From: Arcanobacterium_A bovis
GTDB lineage: Bacteria > Actinomycetota > Actinomycetes > Actinomycetales > Actinomycetaceae
NCBI RefSeq assembly: GCF_042655305.1
Contig: NZ_JBHSLR010000009.1
Length of the DNA: 64,000 nt
Reading direction: 5' to 3' (one strand)
Shown here: piece after piece, positions 26,797 to 35,805 of the stretch
Numbering within the stretch: position 1 is the first letter of the stretch
Layout of the letters: each line of letters opens with the position of its first letter
Program-made: the position numbers and the translations under genes
Notes under the pieces: generated by a model
What the model was told of the DNA's origin: nothing
Database searches by the model: none
What the model saw: the letters and a program-made list of their open reading frames with translations, nothing else

Positions 26797-29133
26797 GTGA
26801 GCCAACCAATACTTAGCCGAAAATCGCCAGCAATGCTCCTTATTGCTGTTGTAGTAGCAATTTGTGCGATTTTTGGTGCGCTATTATTGCGCCCGACGAG
26901 CGAAACTCAAGCTTTGAGCGCGGCGAGCAATACTAAAGGTTCGAAAGAAGCAAACCACTCGCCCGTCGTCTTCATCGGTTTTTCTGGTGTGCAGTGGTCC
27001 TACGTCAATCCGCAAACCACGCCTCACCTCGCCGAATTTGCCGGTAAAGCCGCGAGCGCAAACAATGTTGTGCGCACGCTCGATACAACTACTTGCCCTG
27101 ACGACGGCTGGCTCACCGTTAATACTGGTATGCGCACTACCTCGGCGCGTGCGAATGGCGATTCGTGTGCGCTTCTTCCTGAGCCTAAAGCCACTGGTCA
27201 ATTAGGGCGTACACTGGCGATTAGCAACTGGGCTGATTACGTTGGCGCAAATGAGTCAAATGCCTACAATCCGACACTTGGATTATTTGGCAAGCAGCTT
27301 AAGAGCGCTGGAAAACGTGTTGCAGCGGTAGGCACAGGCGCTGCTCTTGCTGTAGCAGACGAATCTGGGCAGGTAACTGGCGATTATTTCCCGCGTGTGG
27401 AAGATATGAAGGCGCCGTTGTCGCAGTATGACATCGTAGTTGTGGATCTCGGCGACGCCCGCCACCCTGATTGGCCACTCGGTCAGGAAAATCATGCCGA
27501 AGCGGGATCTGAGCTTAAAGCTGCTTTTTCCCAGCCTCAACAAGCTCCCGAGCAGCTCATGGCCAGCGTGAAGCAGATTGACAAAGCTTTGGGAACCGTT
27601 CTTGCCAAGATCGATCCGGCCGCTACCGTGCTGATTGCCTCTGTTGCCGACTCAGATCAGATCACCGCGCAAATGCAATATTTCGCGGTGCGCACGCCAC
27701 AGACGGAGCAGACTGGTGCCGGCGCGCTTGCTCATGCCAGTTCAACCCGCCAACCAGGAATTGTCCAGCTCACCGACGTATTGCCGACCTTAGGCAAGCT
27801 ATTGGCACTGCCTAATATATCGAGCCTCACCGGTAGCCCGATCCGCTTCGCTATCGACGACCGTTCTGCGCAAGAACGCCTCACCTACTTCACCGATGTT
27901 GAGGCACGCGCGACGGCAGTTCGCCCTGCTGTAGGGCCTTTTTATATTTTGTTTTCGGCAATATCGTTGTTGTTCATTTCCGTAGCGCTATTTTATGTGC
28001 GACGCCGGAGCTCACGTTCAACAAAGCTTGCTAACGAGATTCAACCATCATCAGAAGAACCAAGCGAAACGGCACCGGAACTGGGAGCACGACGCTGGCG
28101 CGCGCCGTCGTTTGTTGCGTTCGGATTGCTTATAGTTGCGGCACTGCCGATTTCCACGTTCTTGCTCAATTTAGTCCCGTGGTGGCGCCTCCCCCATGCT
28201 CACATATTTTTGATCTTATTCGTGGTGCTTCTGGCCGCGTTGCTAGGAACAATCGCTTTATTCATCACGAAAAGGGATCTTTGTGCTGGTTCGTTCTGTA
28301 TCGCTGCTGTTACCACAGTGGTTCTGAGCGTTGATGCGGTGCTGGGTTCGCCTTTGCATTTTTCTTCGATCATGGGTGACCAACCGCAGTCCGGCGGACG
28401 TTTTTACGGCTTAAGCAACGCACCATTTGTACTTTTCGCCACCTCGATATTGTTCATTACCGGGTATTTGTTTGAAAAAATGCGTGCCCGCTCAGCGCCG
28501 TCATGGATACGAATTGCGGTGCTGTTATCTATCGGATTTTTTGCCGTGGTAATCGACGGCGCGCCAAGTATTGGCGCTGATTTTGGCGGACCTCCGGCAT
28601 TGTTTGTAGCTTTTGTGCTGATTGCGTTCTTAGAGGCACAGCGGAGAATGAGTTGGGTCTCCTTGCTGCTCATTGGCGGCGCCGGACTCGCTGGCATGTT
28701 CGGTATTTCCTACCTCGATTGGCGTCAACCGGAGGAGGACTGGTCACATTTTGGCCGATTCTTTGATTCGATCGTATCCGGCGACGTTTTTAAGGTGATC
28801 GCTCGAAAATTCGAATGGATGACGACGTCGGCGCCAACTTTCGTGTGGATTATTGTGATTCCGTTGGTGCTGGTTGGCGTATGGTTTGCAGTGCGGCACC
28901 GCTCAGGCATTGCTTCTCTCATCCGCCCAGATAGCGTAGATGCCGGTGGCGCTATGACTAATGCGGCTGAACGCTCCGCCATTTCCGCCGACCTGTGGAT
29001 AGCTTTTATGGCTACCGTCGCCATGGTGTTTGTTGGATTGTTGATTAATGATTCTGGACTCGTGCTACCAATGATGGGAATTTTCTTTGGCGGCCCACTA
29101 TGGTTGGTACCGGCAGTGAGCGCACGGCGCTAA
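26797..29133 (+). CDS. Membrane protein with alkaline-phosphatase-like external domain (paralogue of 19439-22033)
   Basis: 778 aa with the same plan as its paralogue: one N-terminal membrane segment (about 12-31), an external domain to about 370, a helix near 390, then about nine more membrane segments. The external domain shares the VVFIGFSGVQWSYV and TTPHLAEFAG start and TCPDDGWLTVNTGMR. The membrane half has SGGRFYGLSNAPF, SIGADFGGPPALF and NDSGLVLPMMG. Catalytic metal ligands cannot be placed with confidence. The GTG at 26797 has TAGACT seven bases upstream and no Shine-Dalgarno sequence, suggesting a leaderless start. It converges on a GT2 glycosyltransferase. A part in making or decorating an envelope glycan is inference. 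Confidence 0.6.
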   Translation: MSQPILSRKSPAMLLIAVVVAICAIFGALLLRPTSETQALSAASNTKGSKEANHSPVVFIGFSGVQWSYVNPQTTPHLAEFAGKAASANNVVRTLDTTTCPDDGWLTVNTGMRTTSARANGDSCALLPEPKATGQLGRTLAISNWADYVGANESNAYNPTLGLFGKQLKSAGKRVAAVGTGAALAVADESGQVTGDYFPRVEDMKAPLSQYDIVVVDLGDARHPDWPLGQENHAEAGSELKAAFSQPQQAPEQLMASVKQIDKALGTVLAKIDPAATVLIASVADSDQITAQMQYFAVRTPQTEQTGAGALAHASSTRQPGIVQLTDVLPTLGKLLALPNISSLTGSPIRFAIDDRSAQERLTYFTDVEARATAVRPAVGPFYILFSAISLLFISVALFYVRRRSSRSTKLANEIQPSSEEPSETAPELGARRWRAPSFVAFGLLIVAALPISTFLLNLVPWWRLPHAHIFLILFVVLLAALLGTIALFITKRDLCAGSFCIAAVTTVVLSVDAVLGSPLHFSSIMGDQPQSGGRFYGLSNAPFVLFATSILFITGYLFEKMRARSAPSWIRIAVLLSIGFFAVVIDGAPSIGADFGGPPALFVAFVLIAFLEAQRRMSWVSLLLIGGAGLAGMFGISYLDWRQPEEDWSHFGRFFDSIVSGDVFKVIARKFEWMTTSAPTFVWIIVIPLVLVGVWFAVRHRSGIASLIRPDSVDAGGAMTNAAERSAISADLWIAFMATVAMVFVGLLINDSGLVLPMMGIFFGGPLWLVPAVSARR

Positions 29134-29207
29134 CTTGTGCAACTAAGCTAGCACGCCCGCAAGCAAGCGTAACCTGCCAGGATCACGCAGCGCTTCGCGA
29201 TGCCCGA

Positions 29208-29993
29208 TTAATTCTCCTGGTAGGAGTTATAGGGCTCGCCCGCGATGCTTGGCTTAGAATTGCGCTGTGATTTGCTAACTCCAACTCGTCGCAATTTGCG
29301 GCTATTTACAGCAAGCAGCACATCTTTATACTGCATAGCGCGGTGAATCTGCCCTGAGAGGTCGTTTGCCGTCGCACGATGCTTAAGATTACACGGCACT
29401 TCTTGTACTGTGAAACCTGCCGTGAGGAGGTCGATGGTCATACCCACTTCGACACCCCATCCGGTGGCTAGCGGCTGAACAGCGTCAAAAGCAGCACGCG
29501 TGATGCACCGCTGACCAGAGAGCGGCTGCTGTGGTGACCACCCAGTAAGTTTTTCAATCGCCTTGCGCCCAAGACCCGTCACAAACCCATGACCTCCCGC
29601 GCCTGCCTGCGGTGGTAAATATGCGATTGTGCAGTCCACATTACCAGTGAGAATCGGATCGATCAGCGGTGCACATTCAGCGGCGGAGTCACCCAAATCG
29701 GCATCTAAAAACAGCAACGCACGTGGCGGCGCACCCTTGGCGTCACGCATTCCAGCCACCGACGCACCTGTGCCCATCGCGGAAGCTTTTCCGCGGTTAT
29801 GGGAATGTCGCACCACTGTGGCGCCTGCAGCGCGTGCCACCTTCTGCGTATCGTCCTCGGAACCGTCGTCGACGACGATCACCAAATCAACTCGTGGAAG
29901 CGCCCAAGCAGCGCGAATAGTTGCACCTATTCTTTCGGACTCGTCTTTTGCAGGGATGACGACGGCGATGCGCTGGTTTTCTTGTACGTTCAC
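29208..29993 (-). CDS. Family 2 glycosyltransferase
   Basis: 261 aa, GT-A fold, no membrane segments. VVIPAKDESERIGATIRAAW opens the nucleotide-sugar domain, VVDDGSEDDTQ follows, and the DxD metal motif is in LFLDADLGD near 96. It resembles bacterial dolichyl/polyprenyl-phosphate mannose synthases and glucosyl-3-phosphoglycerate synthases, so the acceptor could be a polyprenyl phosphate or a soluble phosphate. The GTG start at 29993 has a perfect TATAAT ending seven bases upstream, which indicates a leaderless message. It converges on the phosphatase-like membrane protein gene at 26797-29133. Confidence 0.8.
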   Translation of the reverse strand: MNVQENQRIAVVIPAKDESERIGATIRAAWALPRVDLVIVVDDGSEDDTQKVARAAGATVVRHSHNRGKASAMGTGASVAGMRDAKGAPPRALLFLDADLGDSAAECAPLIDPILTGNVDCTIAYLPPQAGAGGHGFVTGLGRKAIEKLTGWSPQQPLSGQRCITRAAFDAVQPLATGWGVEVGMTIDLLTAGFTVQEVPCNLKHRATANDLSGQIHRAMQYKDVLLAVNSRKLRRVGVSKSQRNSKPSIAGEPYNSYQEN

Positions 29994-30000
29994 ACATCAA

Positions 30001-30006
30001 ATTATA
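30001..30006 (-). promoter_or_regulatory. Consensus -10 box of a leaderless promoter for the glycosyltransferase
   Basis: TATAAT on the minus strand, seven bases before the GTG at 29993, leaves no room for a ribosome binding site. Confidence 0.6.
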
Positions 30007-30094
30007 CGGATTTTGCAAAGAGTTTCCCTAAAATGTGCAAGGTTTCGCAATTGGAGAATGGAAACTCACATATTACCGCTGCGGGTGACTGGGT

Positions 30095-30142
30095 AATAAC
30101 AATGGCAGGCGACGCGACTAACGTGCACCTGCCATTGTTATT
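30095..30142 (-). terminator. Terminator after the DUF5926-like gene
   Basis: A 15-bp perfect stem (30095-30109 with 30128-30142) with an 18-base loop lies 19 bases beyond the stop on the minus strand. Confidence 0.75.
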
Positions 30143-30160
30143 GTTTATCTATGTGATCGA

Positions 30161-31018
30161 TTAGCGAAGAGTTACTTGACGAGAAACGATGCCGGCCTTT
30201 GCACGGCGCTCATCTGGTGTCAAAGCTGCACTCGAATCGATCTCGGCCGTCAACACTTTGTCGAACTCAGCCATTGGCTGTGAAAGTTCGCTGGCTTCAG
30301 TTCCTGGCTCCAGCTCAAACACCGGAATAAGCAGACCTTGCGCCCGGAATGCACCTACGAACCGTGCGCCGTCAAAAGTAAGTTCACGGCGAGTTTGCAA
30401 GCGAGCCAAGGCGTTAAGAATCGAATCTTCGTCCTCTTTGCGTACCCAACGTACAAATTCGCGCTGCATACGAGTCCAGAACGCACCTTCCACTCCCTCT
30501 ACCAGCGCAGTTGGAATGATCTGGTCTTTAGTCTGCTTAATCGCCTCAGCCACATCTGGCTTAGAAGCTTCGTCTTCACCAATCCAGAAACCAAAATCTT
30601 CTTCGAGTTGCAGCTTTGATTCGAAGCTCAGATCCAAAATATCTTGCAGACGCGAGCCAGGCTCAGGCTGTTCCGTCTGGTTGAAAGTCTCGCCATTTTC
30701 CAGCTCAAGACCCCACAAGATTCGATCTGCAATATCAGTGGACGCAGCACCAGAACTCATTACCGTCTGCGCAGCCACCAGCAGTTTTCCATCCGAACGA
30801 CGAATAGCTCCCACCATTTGTGGCAACATCGTGACCAGCAAAATCTCTTCCGCTCCGTGCTCCTCAGTGGTTCGCACTGGCAGTGTTGCTGCCGGAATGA
30901 TCTCACTCATGGCCACGAGATCAGCTTCGAAAGGTAGCCCCTCAAAAGGACGATCCACAAATTGCACGCGAGCGCGCTTTGGCTTGTTTTCCTTAATACG
31001 ACGGCTCTTCTTACCCAT
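30161..31018 (-). CDS. DUF5926-like actinobacterial protein
   Basis: A 285-aa cytosolic protein with a basic N-terminus (MGKKSRRIKENKPKRARVQF) followed by an acidic, mostly helical body; no signal peptide or membrane segment. The pattern VDRPFEGLPFEADLVAMSEIIPAATLPV matches the DUF5926 family known only from actinobacteria, which has no established function. The ATG at 31018 was chosen over one 16 codons upstream because GGAG lies five bases ahead of it and the basic start is typical. It may bind RNA or ribosomes through the basic tail, but this is only a guess. It has its own terminator. Confidence 0.75.
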   Translation of the reverse strand: MGKKSRRIKENKPKRARVQFVDRPFEGLPFEADLVAMSEIIPAATLPVRTTEEHGAEEILLVTMLPQMVGAIRRSDGKLLVAAQTVMSSGAASTDIADRILWGLELENGETFNQTEQPEPGSRLQDILDLSFESKLQLEEDFGFWIGEDEASKPDVAEAIKQTKDQIIPTALVEGVEGAFWTRMQREFVRWVRKEDEDSILNALARLQTRRELTFDGARFVGAFRAQGLLIPVFELEPGTEASELSQPMAEFDKVLTAEIDSSAALTPDERRAKAGIVSRQVTLR

Positions 31019-31138
31019 ATCTACTCCATAAATAGTCAAATTAAAAACGATTAGTCCACTGCGCACCTAGTCGTCGACGCTGCTGATCCGCAGTGCTGCG
31101 AGTGCGCGCCCTGCCAGGCGCCCGCTACCAGTCCGCTA

Positions 31139-31777
31139 TCAGTCCACCACACCGTAAAGACGATCGCCGGCGTCACCCAATCCTGGCACAATGAAGCCTT
31201 TTTCGTTGAGATGATCATCTACTGCGGCAACGATGATCTTCACATCTCCCCGATCCCCGATATGCTCTTCAAGCGTCTTTAGACCTTCAGGAGCAGCAAG
31301 AATACAGATCGCGGTAACGTCCTTCGCTCCACGTTCGATGAGATAATCGATAGCTGCAATGAGCGTATGACCAGTGGCAAGCATCGGATCAAGCACGAAA
31401 CACTGACGATCGGTGAGGTCATCAGGCAAACGGTTGGCGTACGTGATCGCCTCAAGCGTCTCTTCGTCACGCTTCAGTCCAAGGAAGCCGACCTCCGCCG
31501 TCGGCATCAGACGCGTCATACCCTCAAGCATGCCGAGACCTGCGCGCAGAATCGGAACCACGATCGGACGTGGTTTCGAGAGCTTAGCGGCCGTCATCGG
31601 CGCTACCGGGGTGTTAATAGCTTTGGGCGTGATCGATACGTTGCGCGTGGATTCGTATGCGAGCAGCATAATCAGCTCTTCAACGAGCTGGCGAAACACT
31701 GGCGACGGCGTATTTTCGTCACGAAGCACAGTCAGTTTATGGGTTACGAGAGGATGGTCAATCACCTGAAGTTTCAT
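31139..31777 (-). CDS. upp: Uracil phosphoribosyltransferase
   Basis: Pyrimidine salvage enzyme: uracil plus PRPP gives UMP. 212 aa, standard length. The start MKLQVIDHPLVTHKLTVLRD is the family signature, and PILRAGLGMLEGM and the PRPP loop VLDPMLATGHTL (about 132-143) follow; GDAGDRLYGV near the C-terminus binds uracil. TACATT lies six bases before the ATG with only AAGG squeezed next to it, so the gene may be leaderless. It is divergent from tadA, only 49 bases away. Confidence 0.97.
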   Translation of the reverse strand: MKLQVIDHPLVTHKLTVLRDENTPSPVFRQLVEELIMLLAYESTRNVSITPKAINTPVAPMTAAKLSKPRPIVVPILRAGLGMLEGMTRLMPTAEVGFLGLKRDEETLEAITYANRLPDDLTDRQCFVLDPMLATGHTLIAAIDYLIERGAKDVTAICILAAPEGLKTLEEHIGDRGDVKIIVAAVDDHLNEKGFIVPGLGDAGDRLYGVVD

Positions 31778-31783
31778 ACCTTA

Positions 31784-31820
31784 AATGTACCGTGTTCTAG
31801 GCCGCTAAGGGTAATACCAT
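31784..31820. promoter_or_regulatory. Back-to-back leaderless -10 boxes of upp and tadA
   Basis: TACATT (minus, 31789-31784) lies six bases before the upp ATG, and TACCAT (plus, 31815-31820) lies six bases before the tadA ATG. The two promoters face away from each other within 49 bases. Confidence 0.45.
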
Positions 31821-31826
31821 AGAGAT

Positions 31827-32318
31827 ATGTTTGAAAATGAATCCAAGCTCATGGCATATGCTATGACTCTCGCAGAACGCGCCGCACAGCTTGGCGACGT
31901 GCCGGTGGGCGCCGTCGTCGTCGATAGCAATGGCCTGGTGGTGGGCGAGGGGTTCAATACTCGCGAGGCCGACGCCGATCCGGTAGGTCACGCTGAAGTC
32001 AATGCGTTACGAGCTGCGGCGACGACGCTCGGAGGGTGGAATCTCAGTGGCTGTACGCTTGTGGTCACCTTGGAGCCGTGTACGATGTGTGCCGGTGCGA
32101 TTATAAATTCGCGCATTTCGCGTGTGGTTTTTGGCGCTTGGGACGCGAAGGCTGGTGCGGCAGGTAGTGTGCGCGACGTGTTGAGGGACGCACGTTTGCC
32201 GCACAGGGTTGAAGTGATTGGTGGAGTATGTGAGACGCAGACCAGCGACCAGGTAAAAGATTGGTTCCAACAGACGTTGCGTGTGAAGTCGATAGCATCT
32301 GAGATGCCAGAGTTGTAG
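31827..32318 (+). CDS. tadA: tRNA-specific adenosine-34 deaminase
   Basis: Converts A34 to inosine in the anticodon of tRNA-Arg(ACG). 163 aa. The catalytic zinc site is complete: HAE near residue 56 (His and proton-shuttle Glu) and PCTMC near 89-93. VPVGAVVVDSNG and GAWDAKAGAAGS match TadA and set it apart from other cytidine deaminase family members. TACCAT six bases before the ATG suggests a leaderless start. It is followed by tRNA-Ser(CGA) 34 bases downstream on the same strand. Confidence 0.95.
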   Translation: MFENESKLMAYAMTLAERAAQLGDVPVGAVVVDSNGLVVGEGFNTREADADPVGHAEVNALRAAATTLGGWNLSGCTLVVTLEPCTMCAGAIINSRISRVVFGAWDAKAGAAGSVRDVLRDARLPHRVEVIGGVCETQTSDQVKDWFQQTLRVKSIASEMPEL

Positions 32319-32352
32319 ATTGCGGGAAATTACCGATAGGATTACAAGCCGA

Positions 32353-32441
32353 GGTGACGTGTCCGAGCGGCCGAAGGTGCAGCACTCGAAATGCTGTGTA
32401 GTTAATAGCTACCGTGGGTTCAAATCCCACCGTCACCGCCA
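32353..32441 (+). tRNA. tRNA-Ser(CGA)
   Basis: Class II tRNA with acceptor GGTGACG/CGTCACC, anticodon arm CAGCA-CTCGAAA-TGCTG (anticodon CGA), a long variable arm and T arm GTGGGTTCAAATCCCAC. The 3' CCA is encoded (32439-32441). Confidence 0.96.
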
Positions 32442-32443
32442 TT

Positions 32444-32475
32444 TTCCCTCAGAATACCGCTGTGTTCTGAGGGAA
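32444..32475 (+). terminator. Terminator after tRNA-Ser(CGA)
   Basis: An 11-bp stem (32444-32454 with 32465-32475) is followed by TTTTTG, a classic intrinsic terminator three bases after the tRNA. Confidence 0.88.
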
Positions 32476-32871
32476 TTTTTGTATCTCTGTAAGCCCTACG
32501 CTCATGGGCTAGTGGCGAGCTGTCGAGTAAGGACTCGGGGTTAGATGCAAAAAGTTTTGACTCGAGTAAGTTTGGCATTATTCTCTTTTAATGGTTACTC
32601 AGCTTGTGCTACCAAGATTCTGTATTTCATTGACGCACACTATTGCGGTTATCGATGTGGGCGATCACACTTAGTAAGCTTGACAAGTGATGAAGCACCG
32701 ATAGACATTAGCTCTTATGTGGAACTGTCCACCCCTCATCAATGCGACATCTAGCTCACCATAAAACATGAGTATGTGAGTATATGAACAAGTTCATTAT
32801 AACAGTTTCTTGACATCTACGATGAGTTCTAATAACTCTATATATAGGCGTTTTCAGACGAAAGGTTCATT
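32476..32871. other. AT-rich intergenic region next to a tRNA gene
   Basis: 396 bases with no gene that can be supported. A 69-codon frame at 32545-32754 has no ribosome binding site or recognisable product. TTGACA at 32810-32815 with TAACTC 17 bases later is a possible promoter for the CPBP gene. The composition is more AT-rich than the chromosome around it. Confidence 0.45.
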
Positions 32872-33615
32872 ATGGATAAGATTTCATCACGACCGTATAT
32901 TGTAGTGCTTGCCCTTTACGCACTTTTCGAAATCTCAGTATTGGCATATGCAAAATATGGCTTAGGTGCGACTTATGGAAGCAAAGAGTTTATTCATGCA
33001 ATCTTTGTACCACATGCAATCATGGCAGTTGTTTTAATAGCTTACAGCTACTTCAGCCGTGACGGTTACCAGCTTCCTAATCCATCACAGCCGCTCGGAT
33101 GGAAACTTATTTTGATTTCTTTAGTTCCTACAGTGATTGTTGGCGGATACGTGATTATATCTCAGGCATCTGCTACCAAGGCGTTCATCGTTCCTTTTAT
33201 GGCGATGCTTGCCGTGGGCATTTCAGAAGAACTGACTTTTCGTAAGATCGTGATCACGTCCTTACTGAAAGACGTTTCTCCTGCTCACACAATCCTCGTA
33301 AGTGCTGTAATATTTTCGGCACTTCACGCGTTTAACCTCATCGCGGGCCAGACACTAAAAAGCACTTTCACCCAACTATTGATGACGTTCCTTGCCGGAC
33401 TTGTATACGGCGTGTTCTATATGTACACGAAGAATATTACAGTGATGATTCTTCTACACTGGTGGTGGGATTACATCCTCATTTCTGGCGCGATCAAACC
33501 TGAATCTCCGTGGTCAATGCTGGTATCAGCAATGCCACTCATTGAACTGATCGCGATGGGCATCATTCTGTACAAATACAAAGAACTTCGAACAACAGAA
33601 TACTTGACAAAGTAA
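32872..33615 (+). CDS. CPBP-family intramembrane metalloprotease
   Basis: 247 aa with about seven or eight membrane segments. The three CPBP active-site motifs are present: EELTFRK near 124 (EExxxR), FSALH near 146 (FxxxH) and HWWWD near 204 (HxxxD/N type). The family includes CAAX-type proteases and bacteriocin self-immunity proteins in Gram-positives, so immunity or peptide maturation is possible; there is no bacteriocin gene nearby. AAAGG lies six bases before the ATG. Codon use and composition are more AT-rich than the neighbours and the gene sits just after a tRNA gene, which suggests acquisition. Confidence 0.85.
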   Translation: MDKISSRPYIVVLALYALFEISVLAYAKYGLGATYGSKEFIHAIFVPHAIMAVVLIAYSYFSRDGYQLPNPSQPLGWKLILISLVPTVIVGGYVIISQASATKAFIVPFMAMLAVGISEELTFRKIVITSLLKDVSPAHTILVSAVIFSALHAFNLIAGQTLKSTFTQLLMTFLAGLVYGVFYMYTKNITVMILLHWWWDYILISGAIKPESPWSMLVSAMPLIELIAMGIILYKYKELRTTEYLTK

Positions 33616-33636
33616 TCGACATCATAGACCAAAAAA

Positions 33637-33690
33637 TGGGGCGGTTTCGCAAACATCGCAACATATCGAGAAGTTGCGCCAACCGCCCCA
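33637..33690. terminator. Bidirectional terminator between the CPBP gene and the gluconate operon
   Basis: TGGGGCGGTT (33637-33646) pairs with AACCGCCCCA (33681-33690) across a 34-base loop. A-runs upstream and downstream give T tracts on both strands between convergent genes. Confidence 0.65.
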
Positions 33691-33744
33691 AAATTCGGCA
33701 CTGATCAATACACGGTACTTAATGATCAATGATCGCTAAAGCGA

Positions 33745-35769
33745 TCACCACTCTTCGTGGAATACCCCGTCTTTATCTACCCGCTTAAAGCCATGCGACC
33801 CAAAGCAATCACGCTGTGCTTGGATAAGTGCTGTGGGAAGCCGATCACTTCGCAATGAATCAAGATAACTTAACGTTGCGTACAATGCCGGCGCAGGAAC
33901 ACCAGCCGATACAGCCAGTTCCGTGACGATTCGCAACGAACTAAGATATTCATCAATCACACCTCTAAACAGTGGCGAAGCGAGCAATAGATCAAGTTCA
34001 GGCTCTTGCGAAAATGCGTCGCTTATCTTTTCCAGCAATTCCGCGCGAATGATACAGCCAGCACGCCAATTAAGTGCCACCTGCGCTTTGTTAATATCCC
34101 AGCCGTATTCGAGCGATCCGGCATCAATGATCGAGAATCCCTGCGAATACGAGGCGATTTTTCCTAAATACAGGGCACGTCGCACGTGTTCAATCATTTC
34201 TTCGAAATCGCCAACAGTGCCACTACTGTTTTCGCTCCAACGCTGGCTATCAGTATCGCCGCCCATAATATTGCGCTGCGCATTGCGGGAGCGGTATGGA
34301 ACAGCCGATAGTACCCGAGCTTGCACCGCTTCAATGAGAATACTTGCCGGAACACCTAACTCAAGAGCGATTTGCGCCGTCCACAAACCGGTTCCCTTTT
34401 GACCGGCAGCATCATCAATAACATCCACAAGTGGAACTCCTGGCGAATCCTCACGGATCAGGATATCGGCAGTTATTTCAGTCAAATATGAGTTCAACTC
34501 ACCTTGATTCCATTCAGCGAAGATCTCGCCGATACTAGGAGCAGACATCCCTAACCCACTGCGTAGGAGCGCGTAAGCTTCAGAAATTAGCTGCATGTCG
34601 GCGTATTCAATTCCGTTATGGAGCGTTTTCACGAAATGTCCAGCACCGTTTTCACCTACGTGTGCGCAACAAGGTGCACCGTCGTCGGCCTTTGCCGCAA
34701 TGCTTTCAAACATCGCGCCAAGTCGTGCGTATGCGTGGGCAGAACCGCCTACCATAAGTGCTGGTCCTAACAGAGCACCCTGTTGTCCGCCAGACGTCCC
34801 GCACCCAACAAAATGAAGACCAGCATGGGCAAAGTGTTCTTGACGCCTACATGTGTCACCAAAGTGCGAGTTACCCATATCAACGATTACGTCACCAGGA
34901 GAGAAATATGCTGCTAAACTCGCTGACACTGAATCAACAGCTTGCCCAGCAGTCACCATAAGCATTGCAACACGAGGCGTCTTTAACTCAGCTGCAAAAT
35001 CCTCTACTGCGGTAGCTTCAATAAAATCCCCCTCATCACCAAAATCGGCAAGAAATTGTTGAGTTACAGAGGAATCAATATTCGTTACGGCTACTGTATA
35101 TCCTTTGCGAGCGAGATTTCGTGCGAGAGCTGCGCCCATGACCCCAAGACCATACACGCCAATATCCGCACGTGCCGGATGTGAGGACGACCCACGCTTC
35201 TCAACAGACAGCATGTGATCGCGTATTTTTGTCAGCCCGCCATATTCTTGCCAGTCCTGTGCCAAAAAAGCTTCAATTTCAGAAGCGATATTCTGCGGAG
35301 TCGCTGCAATATCACATATATGCCCAAGTTCGTCAGCCGCAAGAGGTTCAAGAGTAGCAAATTGTGAGTCAAGCAGGCCTACCGGCATGAAATGATCAGT
35401 CCGAGCGGCGAGACGACGCGCCAAAAGGTCACGATCGCCGTCGAGATGCATGAACACAACTCGCGTACCACCCTGGCGAAGAACGTCACGATAGTTTTTT
35501 TTCAACGCCGAACAGGTAACAATCGTGCTTTCACCACACGATTCTTTGTCCTGCATCCACGTGCGGAGAGATTCCAGCCACGGCCAGCGGTCATCATCAG
35601 TAAGGGGAACACCTGATGCCATTTTGCTGATATTTGCTTGCGGGTGGAAATCGTCCGCTTCAGCAACAGCCCATCCGAGCCGATCACTCAAAATACCAGC
35701 GACTGTGGTTTTGCCCGAGCCACTTACGCCCATAATGATCACGTGGATTGGTTCGCGAGTTGTGTTCAT
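33745..35769 (-). CDS. Gluconokinase / 6-phosphogluconate dehydrogenase fusion
   Basis: 674 aa combining two consecutive steps: gluconate + ATP to 6-phosphogluconate, then NADP-linked decarboxylation to ribulose 5-phosphate. Residues about 8-170 are a complete gluconokinase with P-loop GVSGSGKT (14-21), EADDFHPQANISKM and TCSALKKNYRD. A linker of about 30 residues (170-200) leads to a complete 6PGDH of about 474 aa: nucleotide fold VYGLGVMGAALARN near 205-218, CGTSGGQQGALLGPALMVGG, and the catalytic Lys region GAGHFVKTLHNGIEYADMQL. There is no internal stop or frameshift. AGAAAG lies ahead of the ATG. It is the second gene of an operon 36 bases behind gntP. Both halves look active. Confidence 0.93.
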   Translation of the reverse strand: MNTTREPIHVIIMGVSGSGKTTVAGILSDRLGWAVAEADDFHPQANISKMASGVPLTDDDRWPWLESLRTWMQDKESCGESTIVTCSALKKNYRDVLRQGGTRVVFMHLDGDRDLLARRLAARTDHFMPVGLLDSQFATLEPLAADELGHICDIAATPQNIASEIEAFLAQDWQEYGGLTKIRDHMLSVEKRGSSSHPARADIGVYGLGVMGAALARNLARKGYTVAVTNIDSSVTQQFLADFGDEGDFIEATAVEDFAAELKTPRVAMLMVTAGQAVDSVSASLAAYFSPGDVIVDMGNSHFGDTCRRQEHFAHAGLHFVGCGTSGGQQGALLGPALMVGGSAHAYARLGAMFESIAAKADDGAPCCAHVGENGAGHFVKTLHNGIEYADMQLISEAYALLRSGLGMSAPSIGEIFAEWNQGELNSYLTEITADILIREDSPGVPLVDVIDDAAGQKGTGLWTAQIALELGVPASILIEAVQARVLSAVPYRSRNAQRNIMGGDTDSQRWSENSSGTVGDFEEMIEHVRRALYLGKIASYSQGFSIIDAGSLEYGWDINKAQVALNWRAGCIIRAELLEKISDAFSQEPELDLLLASPLFRGVIDEYLSSLRIVTELAVSAGVPAPALYATLSYLDSLRSDRLPTALIQAQRDCFGSHGFKRVDKDGVFHEEW

Positions 35770-35805
35770 AGTCTTTCTTCAATCAATCGATAGCAGTTAT
35801 GCCAT

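Noticed and set aside
32545..32754. 69-codon plus-strand frame after tRNA-Ser
   Set aside because: No ribosome binding site and no recognisable protein pattern.
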